Source: Pelagomonas calceolata (taxonomy: Eukaryota > Sar > Pelagophyceae > Pelagomonadales > Pelagomonadaceae). From it: a stretch of 64,000 nucleotides of DNA. The notes under the pieces were generated by a model. The model did no database searches. It was not told where the DNA came from and was given only the letters and a program-made list of their open reading frames with translations. The stretch is taken from NCBI GenBank assembly GCA_918797485.1, contig CAKKNE010000001.1, forward strand, positions 6,014,001-6,078,000. Reading direction: 5' to 3'. The position numbers and the translations under genes were made by a program. Shown one piece after another: positions 26,666 through 37,160 of the stretch; position 1 is the first letter of the stretch; every line of letters begins with the position of its first letter.

Positions 26666-29600
26666 CTAGACCTGCTCCTCTTCGACGGAGAACAGCTTGA
26701 CCAGCTCGGCGACGCGGACTTGTCCGGTAGCCGATAAGGCGCCCTTCTGGCGCTTGGCTCCTCTTCTAGCAGCTTGGAGCGCGACGATGGTCTCGTCGAT
26801 GGTGTCGCCTTGGCAGAGCCTTATAGCCGTCACGGGTACCGACTGGCCGATGCGATGGACGCGCGCGATGGCCTGGTCCTCGATGGATGTGTCGAGAACG
26901 GGATCTAAGAGCACGACCGTAGAAGCTACCGTCAGCGTTAAGCCGGCCGACTGAGCATGGTCCAGAGTCAGCAAGCACACGCCGACGGCCGGCTCGTTCA
27001 CGAAGGCCGAGACCGCCGCCGGCCGGACTTCCACGGGTAATAACGCCGGAGCGACGCAAGCTAAGCCAGAGGTCTTGAGCGCGCGCTGCGCGAGCTCCAG
27101 CGCCGAAAGGAACTGACTGAACACGACGACCTTGCTGTCTCGCCCCTTCACAACATCCACGAGTTTCTTCAGCTTCGTCGACGTCTCGGCCGCGGGCAGC
27201 GGCTCGGCGCTGTCGCAGAACCGCTCCGGGCGCGTGTCCGCGGGCAACTCCTCTTCCTTTTCTGCGGCCGCCGCGCGGCCCCGCTTCTTACGCGCCGCCG
27301 GCTTGCGCGCCGCCGGCTTTTTGCCTTTCTTGGACTTCTTCTTGGGCGGCTCCTCCTCGTCGCGCGACGGCACGCCGACGGACTCGCGGTCGCCCGTGAG
27401 GCCCGACGCCGCCAGCGACTCGCCGTAGCGCGCGGCGTTGCGCTTCACAGTCTCCAAATAGCGCTCGGCCTGCAAGGCCATGACCTCGCGCTCGGCGATC
27501 CTCGCGGAGTGCTGCAGCGTCTTGCGGGCTTGCTTGATGAAGCGCTTGTGCGGCAAGATCGCTTCGTCGCCCTTCACGTAGCTTTCAATGTCTTTCAACG
27601 GGTCGGCGTTCAGCAGGCCGTCGCTCTCGTCGCGGTCCTCGCCCATGGCCATGCGCCGGCGATTCTCCGCGCGTCGCTTCTCGTTCTCCTGGGCCCGCTC
27701 CTCCTTCGTCTCTTTTAGCCATTTCGCCACGCGCGAAGCGGGCTTCGTGACGTTCTTGACGAGCCGCGCCAGCGCGGCCTTCGCCTCGGTGAAGATGGGC
27801 CCGTCCTCCTCGTCCTCCTCGAGGTCCGAGAGCTGGCGGCCCGCGAGCCACCTGTACCACAGCGCGATGTTGTTGTCGTCGCTATCCTCGAGATGACGTA
27901 GGGCCTTGCGGAGCGCCTTGGCCGCGGCCTCCTCGTCGGGCGGCCCGTAGCGTACCGGCTTCTTCTTCTTCTTGGTCGACTCATCATCATCAGAGCCCGG
28001 GCCCCAGCCGTCGTCCTCCTCGTCGTCGGAGTCCTCCAGTCTATCCGGGGACATCGCTTCGAACGCGACCTGTGTGGAAATCAAAATTTACGGCGTTCGT
28101 GCTGAATCGTCGCGTCGTCCTCCACGCCATCGACGCGACGCCTGCTCGATGGCGTGGTGGTGGTCGTTCCTCACCGCTCGACGGATCCAGGACGGCCGCG
28201 CCATCGCCGAGAAGTGACTTAGTGAAGAATTGTCGGGTGCACCCGACGCACTGGTTGATTTCCACACAGAACGCGACGCTGAGGAAGGCCTGGGCCACAT
28301 CTAGGCGCGTCTGCTCGACGGCCGCGAGCGCGGATGGCAGGGCTTCGAGCGCCGCCTCGTCGGTGTCGAGCGTCTTGGGGCATTTGGAGGTGGGGGTCGC
28401 GCCGAAGAGAGCCGCGTGATCGGTCATCGCTCTTAACGCTAAGGTCCAGGCTTCCGGTGATTCGGCGTTGCCGGAGCCCTTCGCCTTCGGCAGACGCAGG
28501 CCGCGGCCGGCTCGCAGCTTCGCGGCTTCATCTACATCCTCCCGAGCCGCGAACTCACCTCTGGCCTTGCGCGCCCGGAGCTCTTTCTCGAGGACGCCGC
28601 GCATCTCGTGGTAACCTGTGTGGAAATCAACCAGTGAATGCACCACGCCTATCAAGCAGGCGTCGTGTCGATGGCGTGAACGCGCCATAAATTTTTGATG
28701 TCCACACAGATGATAACGGTGCGCGTACAGCACACTCTCGGCGGGCGAGGAGAGGACCTTCTGGTTTGACACGGTGAGCTCGGGCAGCGTCACCTCGTCT
28801 TCTACGTGTTTCTTCAAGTTCCTCCACATGACGAGTCTCACGAGGTTGGTGAGAGCAACTATGGCCGGCGGCCGATGATGATTTATGGCGTCGTCTAGTA
28901 GCCCTTCCCAGATCCCGTCCTTGCTGCGTGGGGCATCGCGTCGATGGCGTGACACGTGGCGCCATCGACGCGACGTGGACGTGGCACGCGATGCCAACGC
29001 GAACAACGTGAAGATAATAAAGGACGCCGCAAGAGCACGGCTTGACGGTCATAAAAGGCTCCAACTCAATGAAATAAAGTTGCGACACGAGGTCGTCGAA
29101 GCTCGACGAGAGAGGCGTCCCGGTGACGGCCCATCTATTGATCTTCGTGAGCTCGACGGCCATCTCGGGCCCGCCGGTCTTGCACATCTGAGCTTCGTCG
29201 GTCATCATGCGCCACCACTCTACTTGTAACAGGGGCGACGCGAACTTCTCCTCGCCGAGGTCCTTCTGCAGCGTCTCGAAGTTCATCAATACCACGTCCT
29301 GCTCCGCGAGGTCCTTGGCACAGATGCCCGCGCCTTTTCCGCCTCGCGTGTCGGCTGGGCCCTCGTAGACCAGCACCTTGAGTGACGGAGCATGCTTCGC
29401 GAGCTCCGTCACCCACTGCTGGACGAGCAGCGCCGGCATGACGACCAGAGTGGCCTTGATCGGCACGCGCTTGATCACGCCATCACTAATAGGTTTTTTG
29501 TCGACGCACTAAAAGTGCTTGGACGTCTCCACCGTCTCCGGCTTACTATTCAGCTGCTCGATCTCGAGTCTGAATTTATGTTCGACGAGGCGCTCCGAGG

Positions 29601-32600
29601 CGCGGCCCCCGTCCGTGGCCGTCGCGGCGCCTCTTCCCGAGCGGCGAGCCGGACCGCGGTCGCGTCTTCCCGAACCGCGCACCGTCGACCGCTCGCCGGC
29701 GAGCTCGAAGAGCCGCTCCGCCACCTTCCCCGCCCGGTAGCGCTGCTCGTCGTTCTTCTTCGGCATCAAGCACTGGGGCCAGCGGCCGGCCGGGAGCAGC
29801 TCCTCGGCGGGGCGCGGCCGCGTGACCAGCAACGCGGCCACGACGACCGTCTTGCCGAGACCTGTGTGGAAATCAAAATTTTACGGCGCGTTCGTGCTGA
29901 ATCATCGCATCGTCCTCCACGCCATCGACGCGACGCCTGCTCGATGGCGTGGCGATGCCGGTTCCTCGCCGCTCGACCAGCACCCGACGCACTGGTTGAT
30001 TTCCACACAGGCCGAGACCCATCTCGTCGGCCAAGATGCCGCCGGGCTCGTGCGTGAACTGGCCGCCCGTCGGCCGCTCGCGTTCAAACTCGGCGCGGCG
30101 CCGCGGCTCGTAGAAGTGCTGGCCGTCGCACGACACAAATTCGCGATACGCCGGGTCCAAGTTCGAAGCATCATCTACCGCGGCGTTGAAGGTGCCGTCC
30201 TCCTTCGCCTGTGCGGAAATCAAACGTTCGGGTGAGTAAGCCTAAGACGCCTCGTGCGAGGACACAAAGCACTCTCGCGCTGCGTCGAGGCGATAGTAAA
30301 TAATACCTCCAGGCCGGCCTGACGCACTGGTTGATTTCCGCACTGGCGAAGGACGATCATCCAGGCCAGCGCGCGCCTCTGGTACGGGCGCAGCGTCGTC
30401 GAGGACATGGCCGGCGGCGACGGGACCATCGGCGCCGTGGCCGACGGCCGCGCCGCTTCTAGGATCGCGAGGTGCGGCGCCGCCTTCGTGAGCTTGGCGG
30501 GCGGCGCTTCGGGAGAGGCCCACGGCGTGCCCGCGAGGATCGAGCTCTGGGCCACCTCCTGCACGGACGCGCCGGCGTCGGCCGACGCGTGCGCGAGCGT
30601 CGCGATCAGCGTCGAGAGCTGCTGCCGCGAGGCGTCGTTGCTCATGTGTGTATAGGAGTAGCGGCGTCGCGCGTAGCCGCCGTAGGGGTTCGCCTGTTCC
30701 ATCAGCTGGGGCGTCACGAGCTTGATCCAGTCGGGCTTGAGGTCGATCTCCAGCGACACGGGCACCTTGACGACGACGGACGGCGCGAGGAAGCCGATGG
30801 GCGAGTCCCCGAGCTTGGAGAGCGGCGTCGCGACGAACTTCTTCTTGCCGCGCGACACATCCCTCAAATAACCCGCGCGGTAGACGCCGTTCGGCGGCGT
30901 CTCGTCGCGTAATAGCGACCCGTTGATCCGCACACTATTCACGTCCGCCAGATAGGAGAAGATATTGTGGATCAAGATGCGGTTCGGGAGTAGCGCCAGC
31001 GACCGCTCCTGGTGCGGGCGCTTCCGGTCGCGCACGGCGCAGAGCAGCGCCACCTTGATGCGCTCCGCGAGCGCCGGCGAGACGGTGCCGTGGCGCTTCG
31101 GCGTCCAGTTCAGCCCGACGTGGCCCAGGGAAGCGCGAATGTCCATCGCGGCCGACGCGCCGCGGGGCGCCAGTAAAGCCGAAACGGCGTCGGACGTATT
31201 TGTGTCGCGGTAGCGGCTGCCGTAGCCGTAGTGGTGTGACGTTTCATGCTTCGTGCTGAGGCCGCTCGCCTCGTGCTTGAGCGCGCCGTCGGCGATCTTG
31301 AGCGGCGCCTGCTCGACGTCCGGGAGCGGCGGCAGCGGGAAGTTGCCATCACCAAACTCCTCGGCGAGCTTCGCGAGGACACGATGCGTGTCCTCCTGCG
31401 TCGCGCACTCGCGCACGAGCGTCCCGATCTCGCCGGAGTGGCACCGGCGCGGATCTTTCTTAGACAGGTACTCGTAGAGCATGCGCCGGAGTACGTCCTT
31501 CGGCGGACCTGTGTGGAAATCAAAATTTTACGGCGCGTTTGTGCTGATCATCGCGTCCTCCACGCCATCGACGCGACGCCATCGACGCGACGCACTGGTT
31601 GATTTCCACACAGCGGCGGACCCATCAGCTCGAGGGCTTTGAGCTTGGTCAAACCCTGGTTCTTGCAGTGCGTGCCCGCGCGCGTGAGCCTCGGCGAGCT
31701 CCGCGGCAGCTCCAGCTTCGTCTCGTCGCCGCCGACGACCACGGTCAGCTCGAGCAGGCCGGTCGCCTCCGTCGTCACCACATCTAAGTTCTTCGTGACG
31801 ACTATCGTCGCCGTGCCCGCCAGGTTCAGGTCGCGCGCGCACGACTCGAGGTCCAGTCGGACGTCGGCCGGGGGCGGCGGCGCTGGCGCCCCGAACAACG
31901 ACGGCGCCGGCGCCGGCGCCGGCGCCGGCGCGGGGTCGGGCCGCGACCAGAGCGTGAGCTCCGACTCCTGCAGGCCGTGCTGCTGCGCCCACGTGCGCCG
32001 CAGGCTGCCGAAGGGCTCGGTGTCGCGCACAAGCGTCCGGTACTCGGCGCCCTTGTTCACGACGCCGCCCGCCTCGAGCGACGACTCGAACCGCTCGCCG
32101 GCGATCACGACGAGGCAGATGTCGACGCCTCCGCCGCGCGCAGGCGCCGGCTTCGGCTTCGCCTCCTCTTCGTCGGCGTCCGCGGCCGCCGTGACGCGCG
32201 CCATCGCCCAGGTGTTGTCGTCCAGGCGCGCCTCGACGCGGTCGCCGACGGCGAGCGACGCGCGCCAGTCGCCGACGAACATGCCCCGCGGCGCCATGGG
32301 CCTGTCGTACCGGCCGCAGGAGATGAGCTGGCCGTCGAAAGCCGTCAGCCCGACCGACCAGCTCGCGTAGGAGTAGGAGGAGTAGGGACTAGACGTCTGG
32401 GCCGGGACGGAGCGGACGACGGCCTCGTGCCAGAAGCCCTGGTGGAGGACGTCGATCGTGTCGCCGACGCGGAGCGTCTTCTTCCACTCGCTTACTTGCG
32501 AATGGCCCATGCGCTGCTCCGCCGAGCCCCTGACGAGCGGCAGCGCCGCCGCCTCGGCCCACGCCGACGCGGGCACGCCGTAGAAGGTCTCGAGGACGCG

Positions 32601-32786
32601 CCGCTCGGTGGCCTCGGCCTTGCGCCGCTGCGCCTCCATGCGCGCGTTGGCATCTTGATAGTACGGCTGCTGACCCGTCTCCGCCGGCGGTCGGAAGTCG
32701 ACCATGGCAACCACGGTGCCGAGCTTCGGCCCGGGGCCGAGCGGCGGCGCCGGCTCCTCGGGCGCCTCGGGCGCGTCGATCTCCAT
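26666..32786 (-). CDS. SNF2-family ATPase of the SHPRH/RAD5 group, multi-exon
   Basis: Exons inferred: 32786-31622, 31508-30355, 30208-30019, 29861 to ~29520, ~29500 to ~29010, 28923-28718, 28615-28278, 28069-26666. Helicase motifs in order: Q-like LRPYQRRALAWMI, motif I GGILADEMGLGKTVV (split by an introner), Ia ATLVVMPALLVQQW, motif II MMTDEAQMCKTGG (DEAQ, as in SHPRH), motif III RWAVTGTPLSSSFDDL, a long insert with acidic and KKPAARKPAARKKRG segments, then the C-lobe VVVFSQFLSALELAQRAL and motif VI AIARVHRIGQSVPVTAIRL. The N-terminal ~390 residues include two Tudor/SH3-like stretches. Known: this group remodels chromatin and acts in DNA-damage tolerance. I see no RING between the lobes. 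An in-frame TAG near 29517 implies a further short intron. Confidence 0.85.
28070..28269 (+). mobile_element. Introner, full-length, forming intron 28070-28277
   Basis: 200-bp element with perfect ends CTGTGTGGAAATCAA / TTGATTTCCACACAG and a perfect 8-bp duplication aacgcgac on both sides. In the gene (minus) strand the duplication reads GTCGCGTT and supplies the GT donor; splicing gives AFLS-VAFEAMSPD. Inserted in the reverse orientation relative to its gene. Nearly identical over its right half to the copy at 63628. Confidence 0.95.
28616..28709. mobile_element. Introner forming intron 28616-28717
   Basis: 94-bp element, ends CTGTGTGGAAATCAACCAG and TTTTGATGTCCACACAG, flanks gtggtaac / atgataac (6 of 8). 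On the minus strand the intron starts GTTATCAT and ends CACAG; splicing gives YAHRYH-EMRGVL with no added residues. Confidence 0.9.
28924..29000. mobile_element. Probable introner-derived intron, mainly hairpin core
   Basis: Between the exons ending ...YFIELEPFM and starting KDGIWEGLLDD lies an inverted repeat of GGCATCGCG..TCGATGGCG and CGCCATCGACGCG..CGCGATGCC, which is the introner core without the CTGTGTGG arms. The acceptor is CGCAG ending at 28924 (minus strand). The donor is unresolved, so the end coordinate is approximate. Confidence 0.55.
29862..30010 (+). mobile_element. Introner forming intron 29862-30018
   Basis: 149-bp element with perfect family ends and a perfect 8-bp duplication gccgagac. 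On the minus strand the donor is the GT of GTCTCGGC. The insertion lies inside helicase motif I, between ADEMGLG and KTVV, and is invisible after splicing. Confidence 0.95.
30209..30345. mobile_element. Introner with extended inverted repeat, forming intron 30209-30354
   Basis: 137-bp element with ends CTGTGCGGAAATCAA and TTGATTTCCGCACTG. Instead of a direct duplication, the flanks are reverse complements (tccttcgc at 30201-30208, gcgaagga at 30346-30353), so the inverted repeat runs 23 bp with one mismatch and enters the downstream exon. Intron GT at 30354, AG at 30209-30210; splicing gives LAWMI-AKEDGTF. Confidence 0.85.
31509..31613 (+). mobile_element. Introner forming intron 31509-31621
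   Basis: 105-bp element with perfect family ends and a perfect 8-bp duplication cggcggac. On the minus strand the intron starts GTCCGCCG; splicing gives ALELMGPP-KDVLRR. It looks like an internal-deletion form of the ~190-bp element, keeping both arms and part of the core. Confidence 0.95.
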
Positions 32787-33421
32787 CGTTTTTTTAGCTG
32801 CGCGCTTGTTGCGCGCTTGTTGCGGTGCTTTGTGCGGCGCTGTCTTGCTCGCGCGCGCGGGCGTCTCGCGCGTCTTCGAGTCAACTGCGGCTGTGGCTCG
32901 AAATATCGCGGCCGCGGCGCAGTCTTTTGCCCCGCAAGCGACGCAGCGATGAAAGCACAGCACACAGCGATGTTACGCGCTGCGTATCGTCGCGCGTTAG
33001 TCTCGGTGCTGCTCGCAGCTTGACCAGGACCGTCTCGGCGCGCAGTCGCCACGGGACTGGCTGGTTAGCCGCGCACGCGTCCGCCCGGCCAAGAGAGGGA
33101 TCTCAAGAGTATGCAGGCGTCTAAGACGCCTTCGCGGATGTACGCTGTTTCTAGTGGTCGCGCGGCTGCACGAACGCGGGCGAATGAAAGTATCGGTAGA
33201 GCGATGATCTAAACAACCTCCCAACTTCACAATTCACCATAGCCGTCCACCGAGACCAAATAGTTCAGTGGAAGCCCGGGATCATACCCGCGCGCCTCCC
33301 GGAACCACCGCGACATTCGCGGATGAGTCTTACGGCTCGCCAAAATACACCAGCGATTGACGGCGCCATCCACCGTCCGAATAGTACATTATATCAACTC
33401 CAGCCCAGTTTTCATCCACAC

Positions 33422-33848
33422 TCGACGGAACCGGAGCCGACGGCCCGCGCTCGGAGGGCGGGAGAAGGATTCTACTAGACAACTCCCGAGTTTATGTTCG
33501 TTTTCTTCCGTTTGTTAGTGGTAGAGTCCATCCAACCCGAATCAGCGACCATTGAGCTATTTTAGATATTCCGTTAGAGCCACGCGAAACGGCAACTTGG
33601 CAGCCCCGCGTTTGCGCATAAACAGGCCCAACACCCAAATCCGCGAGTATCAGCGACGCCACCACCCAGATGGACTATAACGCCGTTGTTCTATTCACGA
33701 TCGACCGACTTGCCCGATCTCCGCGGGCGACGGTGCGTAGCCGGGGCACTGAATTGGCCCCAGACCGGTGGTTTATAAAATAAATTTGCGTTTCAGGCGC
33801 TTCGGTTACGGAACGGACCAGATAACCGGCCTGAACATGTACTACATT
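33422..33848. repeat. Dispersed 0.43-kb repeat, copy B
   Basis: Partner of 26091-26520, same orientation; roughly four-fifths identical by eye. The middle (33541-33650) is more diverged than the ends. The minus-strand frame that is open in copy A is interrupted here, which argues that this copy is not a gene. Confidence 0.75.
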
Positions 33849-34630
33849 GGATTAACGGTCCCGTTTACGACTCGCGCCTCGTCGGTCTCGGACCCCAGGA
33901 TCTCGCTTTAAATGGGCTCGATGACCAGATCTGCGGCCATCAGCCCGTGTACCATCACCATGGACCATGACGCGATCATTTGTTCCATGATCGACCGACT
34001 TAAGCGAGGTCCAGATCAAGATGTTCACGTCCCGAGCGTGGGCAGCCAAAAGTACCCTTCTTATAATGTAGATGTCATATACTTGTAATCCACTATCGCT
34101 GGGGTAGTATGGGGTCCAACGAGACCGCTACGGCGACTATTGGGGGCCCTCGGGTAATTGACGTTTTTGACGGGAACGGGGTGCCATCGGGTCCAAATTG
34201 CACACTTTTTTCGGGCGCAGATCGGCTCCTGGACGTCTCTCGGGGTAGGTCTGGTGGCGGGGAGTCGCCTGCACCGCATACGCCGGCGCTTGGGCCCACC
34301 GAGGGCTCTGGAAGCCATTGCCAAGTAATTCATGCTCGAATGGCTTGGAGTGTTGAGAGAATTGGCCGATAATCCCTCGAAGCGGTGGCGCATGCGGTGT
34401 AGGCGACTAACCATGTATACATACGACCCTAAGCGATCCCCGGGAGACCTCCGGGCCACGAATGGACCGGATTCCACCGGCGCATCCGCCATGGACAATG
34501 GCTGCATCGTCGCCGCGAATTAAAAAAAAACTTTTTTCGGCCCCCAGTACGTGTCCCATTGATCTCTTTGGACCAGTAGCGAACAGAACGGTACTCAAGC
34601 AGCTGCATGTCGTCGTTTTTTCCTCTGCTT

Positions 34631-34655
34631 GCTAGTGTCTTTATGCACCGCTAGC
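34631..34655 (-). promoter_or_regulatory. GCTAG-palindrome motif, copy 4
   Basis: GCTAGTGTCTTTATG followed by CACCGCTAGC, the reverse orientation of copy 1. Lies 240 bp upstream of the COG6 start codon. Confidence 0.5.
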
Positions 34656-34895
34656 CTCGCAAATTTCGAGGCGCGGAGACGATTGGGGTGCGAGTGCAGT
34701 TTTGCCAGGCTGTTTTCGCTGCGTAAGAAATTCTCACAGCGCGCATAGCTCGCAGTTCGGACGCAACCATCGTCTAGACGCAAAAAGCAACCACACCCAG
34801 CCAGGAGCTGGAGTGCTTAAAAAAGCCGTGTGGTCACGCAGAGCCCGCGGCGGCTGGTGGCTAGGCAGCTTAGCTCTAAGCAAAGCAAAAAAAAA

Positions 34896-37151
34896 ATGGA
34901 CCCCGCCACTCTCGCCCAGATCGCGGCGACCCACCCGCTCGTCAGGACCGTCGAGAGCGGCGAGGAGCCGACGGGCCCGGCCGCCGAGGCCATCCGAAGA
35001 CAAGTGGAGAGTCTGCTCGCCATCGACATGGAGGACCCCGAGCTGCACGAGGCCATGGACGTCGTCGCCGATCTGTGGAAAAGCAAGGGCATGGGCAACA
35101 CCGCGGAGAATAGGAGGAATTTGCGGAGCGACCTCGAGCGCCAGGCCGTCGAGCGGTGCGAGGATTTTGTGAGGCAGATGGCGCCGATGCGCGATATGCT
35201 GCGCCAGGCCGAGGCGAACGCGGATCTATTGGACCGGCAGGCGCAGGACTCCGTCGAGGACCTGGAGAGGACGGACGCGGAGACGCGGCGCGTCGTCGCC
35301 GCGCACGAGCAGCTGTTGGAGACGCGGGACCAGCTGCAGCGGGAGCACGACGCCGCCGTAGTAGTCCGTGCGGAAATCATTCATTGTTGTTCGTGGTGTC
35401 GCGTCGATGGCGCTACAAGGACAACATCGCGTCGATGGCGTGGCCATACGCCATCGAGCGGACACAACACGCACCCGCAACACACACAGGTCGCGTTCCG
35501 CGCGCGCTACGAGCTCTCGCCGAACGAGACGGCGGCCCTCGAGGCGCGCGGCGTCTACGAGGAGCGCGGCGGCGACGCGGACGCGTTCTTCCGCGCGCTC
35601 GAGCGCGCCGACGCCGCCGCGGCGGACGTGCGCCGGGCGCTGGCGGACCCGGACGGCGCGAAAGCGGAGGCGCAGGAGCACGAGCTCGTGCCGGCGGGCG
35701 ACGAGGGCGAGGCCCTCCTCGCAAAGCTGGATGGGGCGACGGCCGCGGCCTACCGCAAGCTCTTCGAGTTCGCGGCGTCGTCCTTAGGCCGGGGCGCCGC
35801 GACCGCAACCGACGCCGCCCAAAAAGCCGCCTCGTCGGAAGCCGCGGCGACGGACGCGCGGCACCCGCTCAAGCGCGCGCTCCAGGCTTTGACGCAGCGC
35901 CGCGCCCTTTATGCGGCCTGCCGCGACGCCTGCGGCGCGTCGCGGCGCGCGCTCTGCGTCGCGCGCCTCAAGGAGACGCTAGCCGAACGGGGCGCCGCGG
36001 GCGACGCGACCAAGACCACGGACCCGGCGCGCTTCGTCAGCGATTTATTAGCGTGGACGCACCAGACGCTGGCGACGGAGGCGGACGTCGCGCGCGGCTT
36101 GTTCGGCGACGACGGCCTGAAGGCGCTCGTGAGCGCGGCCGTCGAGGGGCTCGCGGCGGCCGTCGGCGACCGCATCGGCGCGGCCCTCGGTCGTTTGGTT
36201 GATGACGCGGCGGCCGCGCACGGCGTGGCCTGCGTGTGCGGCTTCTACGCGGACGCGCTCGCGACTAAAATTGGAAGGGGGCCGCTGCCCGAGGCGCTGG
36301 ACAAGGCCTCGCAGAGCGCCGCGCAGACGGCGGTCGACGCCGCGCAGCGGGTCGGCGCGGAGGCGCGGTCGGTGGACGCGCGGCGGGACGCGGCGCCGGC
36401 GCGGAAGGCGTTGGACGTGGCGGAGGCCATCGTGCGCGCGGACGCCGCGCGGCCCGTGCAGTCGTCCGAGGCGCCGGCGGCGACGGAGGCCGCGGGTACG
36501 GTGGTTGCCCTCGCCTTAGATCCGGTCCTGGCCTCGTACAAAGCGCAGCTCGAGGCGGAGGTCGCGCGCGACTTCGCGGGGCCGCCCTTCGGCGCCGGCG
36601 CCGACGCCGTCGGGAGCGGCGCCGGCGACGCGGACGCCGTCGTCGCGACAGCGGCGTGGTGCTGCGGCGCCGCGGACGATGCGTGTCGCAGATTGCGCGC
36701 GCTGCCTCTGGCGACGCCCTCGTCGACGGCGTACGCCGGACGCTTTGCCGCCTTTGCGGAAGCGTGCGCCGAGACGTGCGCGCGCGAGGCCGCGAGTCGG
36801 TTGTTGCGCCGGTGCGGCCTCGAGCCGATGCTGCTGCGCTGCCGCAAGGTCGAGCTGCTGCAGGCCAGGGGCGAGGTCCTCGGGCCCGCGGCGGAGGCGA
36901 TCTCCCGGGAGACGCTGTCGGCGGCGCTGCGCGCGTTTTACTCGGCGCTCTTCCAGGACCCGGCGCCGGACCTCGGCGCCATCGCGCCCGACGCGCGGCG
37001 CGCCGAGGCGAAATCGCTCTGCGCCAAGATCCTCGCGCACGCGCACGCGTCCGTCTACGCGCTCGCCGCGGACGAAGGCACGGGCGGCTATGGGGAGACG
37101 GACTTTTTGGTGCATTCGCCGGACCAGGTGAGAGTACTATTGGACGTGTAA
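34896..37151 (+). CDS. COG6: Conserved oligomeric Golgi complex subunit 6
   Basis: Exons 34896-35357 and 35490-37151; 707 residues. COG6 is part of the lobe B tether for retrograde vesicles at the Golgi. Seen: N-terminal coiled coil (RNLRSDLERQAVERCEDFVR; RRVVAAHEQLLETRDQLQRE), then VAFRARYELSPNETAAL, FFRALERADAAAADVRRAL, the central ALQALTQRRALYAACRDACG, and the family hallmark DPARFVSDLLAWTHQTLATE. The rest is Ala-rich helices to FLVHSPDQVRVLLDV. The frame also stays open through the introner, but removal gives a better coiled-coil-to-body transition (EHDAA-VAFRARY). Confidence 0.85.
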   Translation: MDPATLAQIAATHPLVRTVESGEEPTGPAAEAIRRQVESLLAIDMEDPELHEAMDVVADLWKSKGMGNTAENRRNLRSDLERQAVERCEDFVRQMAPMRDMLRQAEANADLLDRQAQDSVEDLERTDAETRRVVAAHEQLLETRDQLQREHDAAVVVRAEIIHCCSWCRVDGATRTTSRRWRGHTPSSGHNTHPQHTQVAFRARYELSPNETAALEARGVYEERGGDADAFFRALERADAAAADVRRALADPDGAKAEAQEHELVPAGDEGEALLAKLDGATAAAYRKLFEFAASSLGRGAATATDAAQKAASSEAAATDARHPLKRALQALTQRRALYAACRDACGASRRALCVARLKETLAERGAAGDATKTTDPARFVSDLLAWTHQTLATEADVARGLFGDDGLKALVSAAVEGLAAAVGDRIGAALGRLVDDAAAAHGVACVCGFYADALATKIGRGPLPEALDKASQSAAQTAVDAAQRVGAEARSVDARRDAAPARKALDVAEAIVRADAARPVQSSEAPAATEAAGTVVALALDPVLASYKAQLEAEVARDFAGPPFGAGADAVGSGAGDADAVVATAAWCCGAADDACRRLRALPLATPSSTAYAGRFAAFAEACAETCAREAASRLLRRCGLEPMLLRCRKVELLQARGEVLGPAAEAISRETLSAALRAFYSALFQDPAPDLGAIAPDARRAEAKSLCAKILAHAHASVYALAADEGTGGYGETDFLVHSPDQVRVLLDV
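35366..35489. mobile_element. Introner (diverged) forming intron 35358-35489, read-through compatible
   Basis: 124-bp element beginning CCGTGCGGAAATCATTC and ending AACACACACAG, with internal GCGTCGATGGCG and CGCCATCGA. The intron is 132 nt, exactly 44 codons, without a stop in the gene frame. Flanks gtagtagt / gtcgcgtt match at only 4 of 8, but GT lies exactly 8 bases before the element. Confidence 0.8.
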
Positions 37152-37160
37152 TATCATAAA

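Larger units (their letters stand above)
32787..34895. other. Long gene-free stretch with dispersed repeat
   Basis: 2.1 kb between divergent SNF2 and COG6 genes. It contains repeat copy B (33422-33848), a weaker related patch near 33960-34010 (TGGACCATGACGCG, TGATCGACCGACTT), AT-richer DNA, and GCTAG-palindrome copy 4. ORFs here (for example 34061-34507 minus) have no protein-like features. Confidence 0.5.

Noticed and set aside
34061-34507. Minus-strand ORF of 148 codons in the gene-free stretch
   Set aside because: No domain, hydrophobic pattern or conservation visible; surrounding DNA carries decayed repeats.
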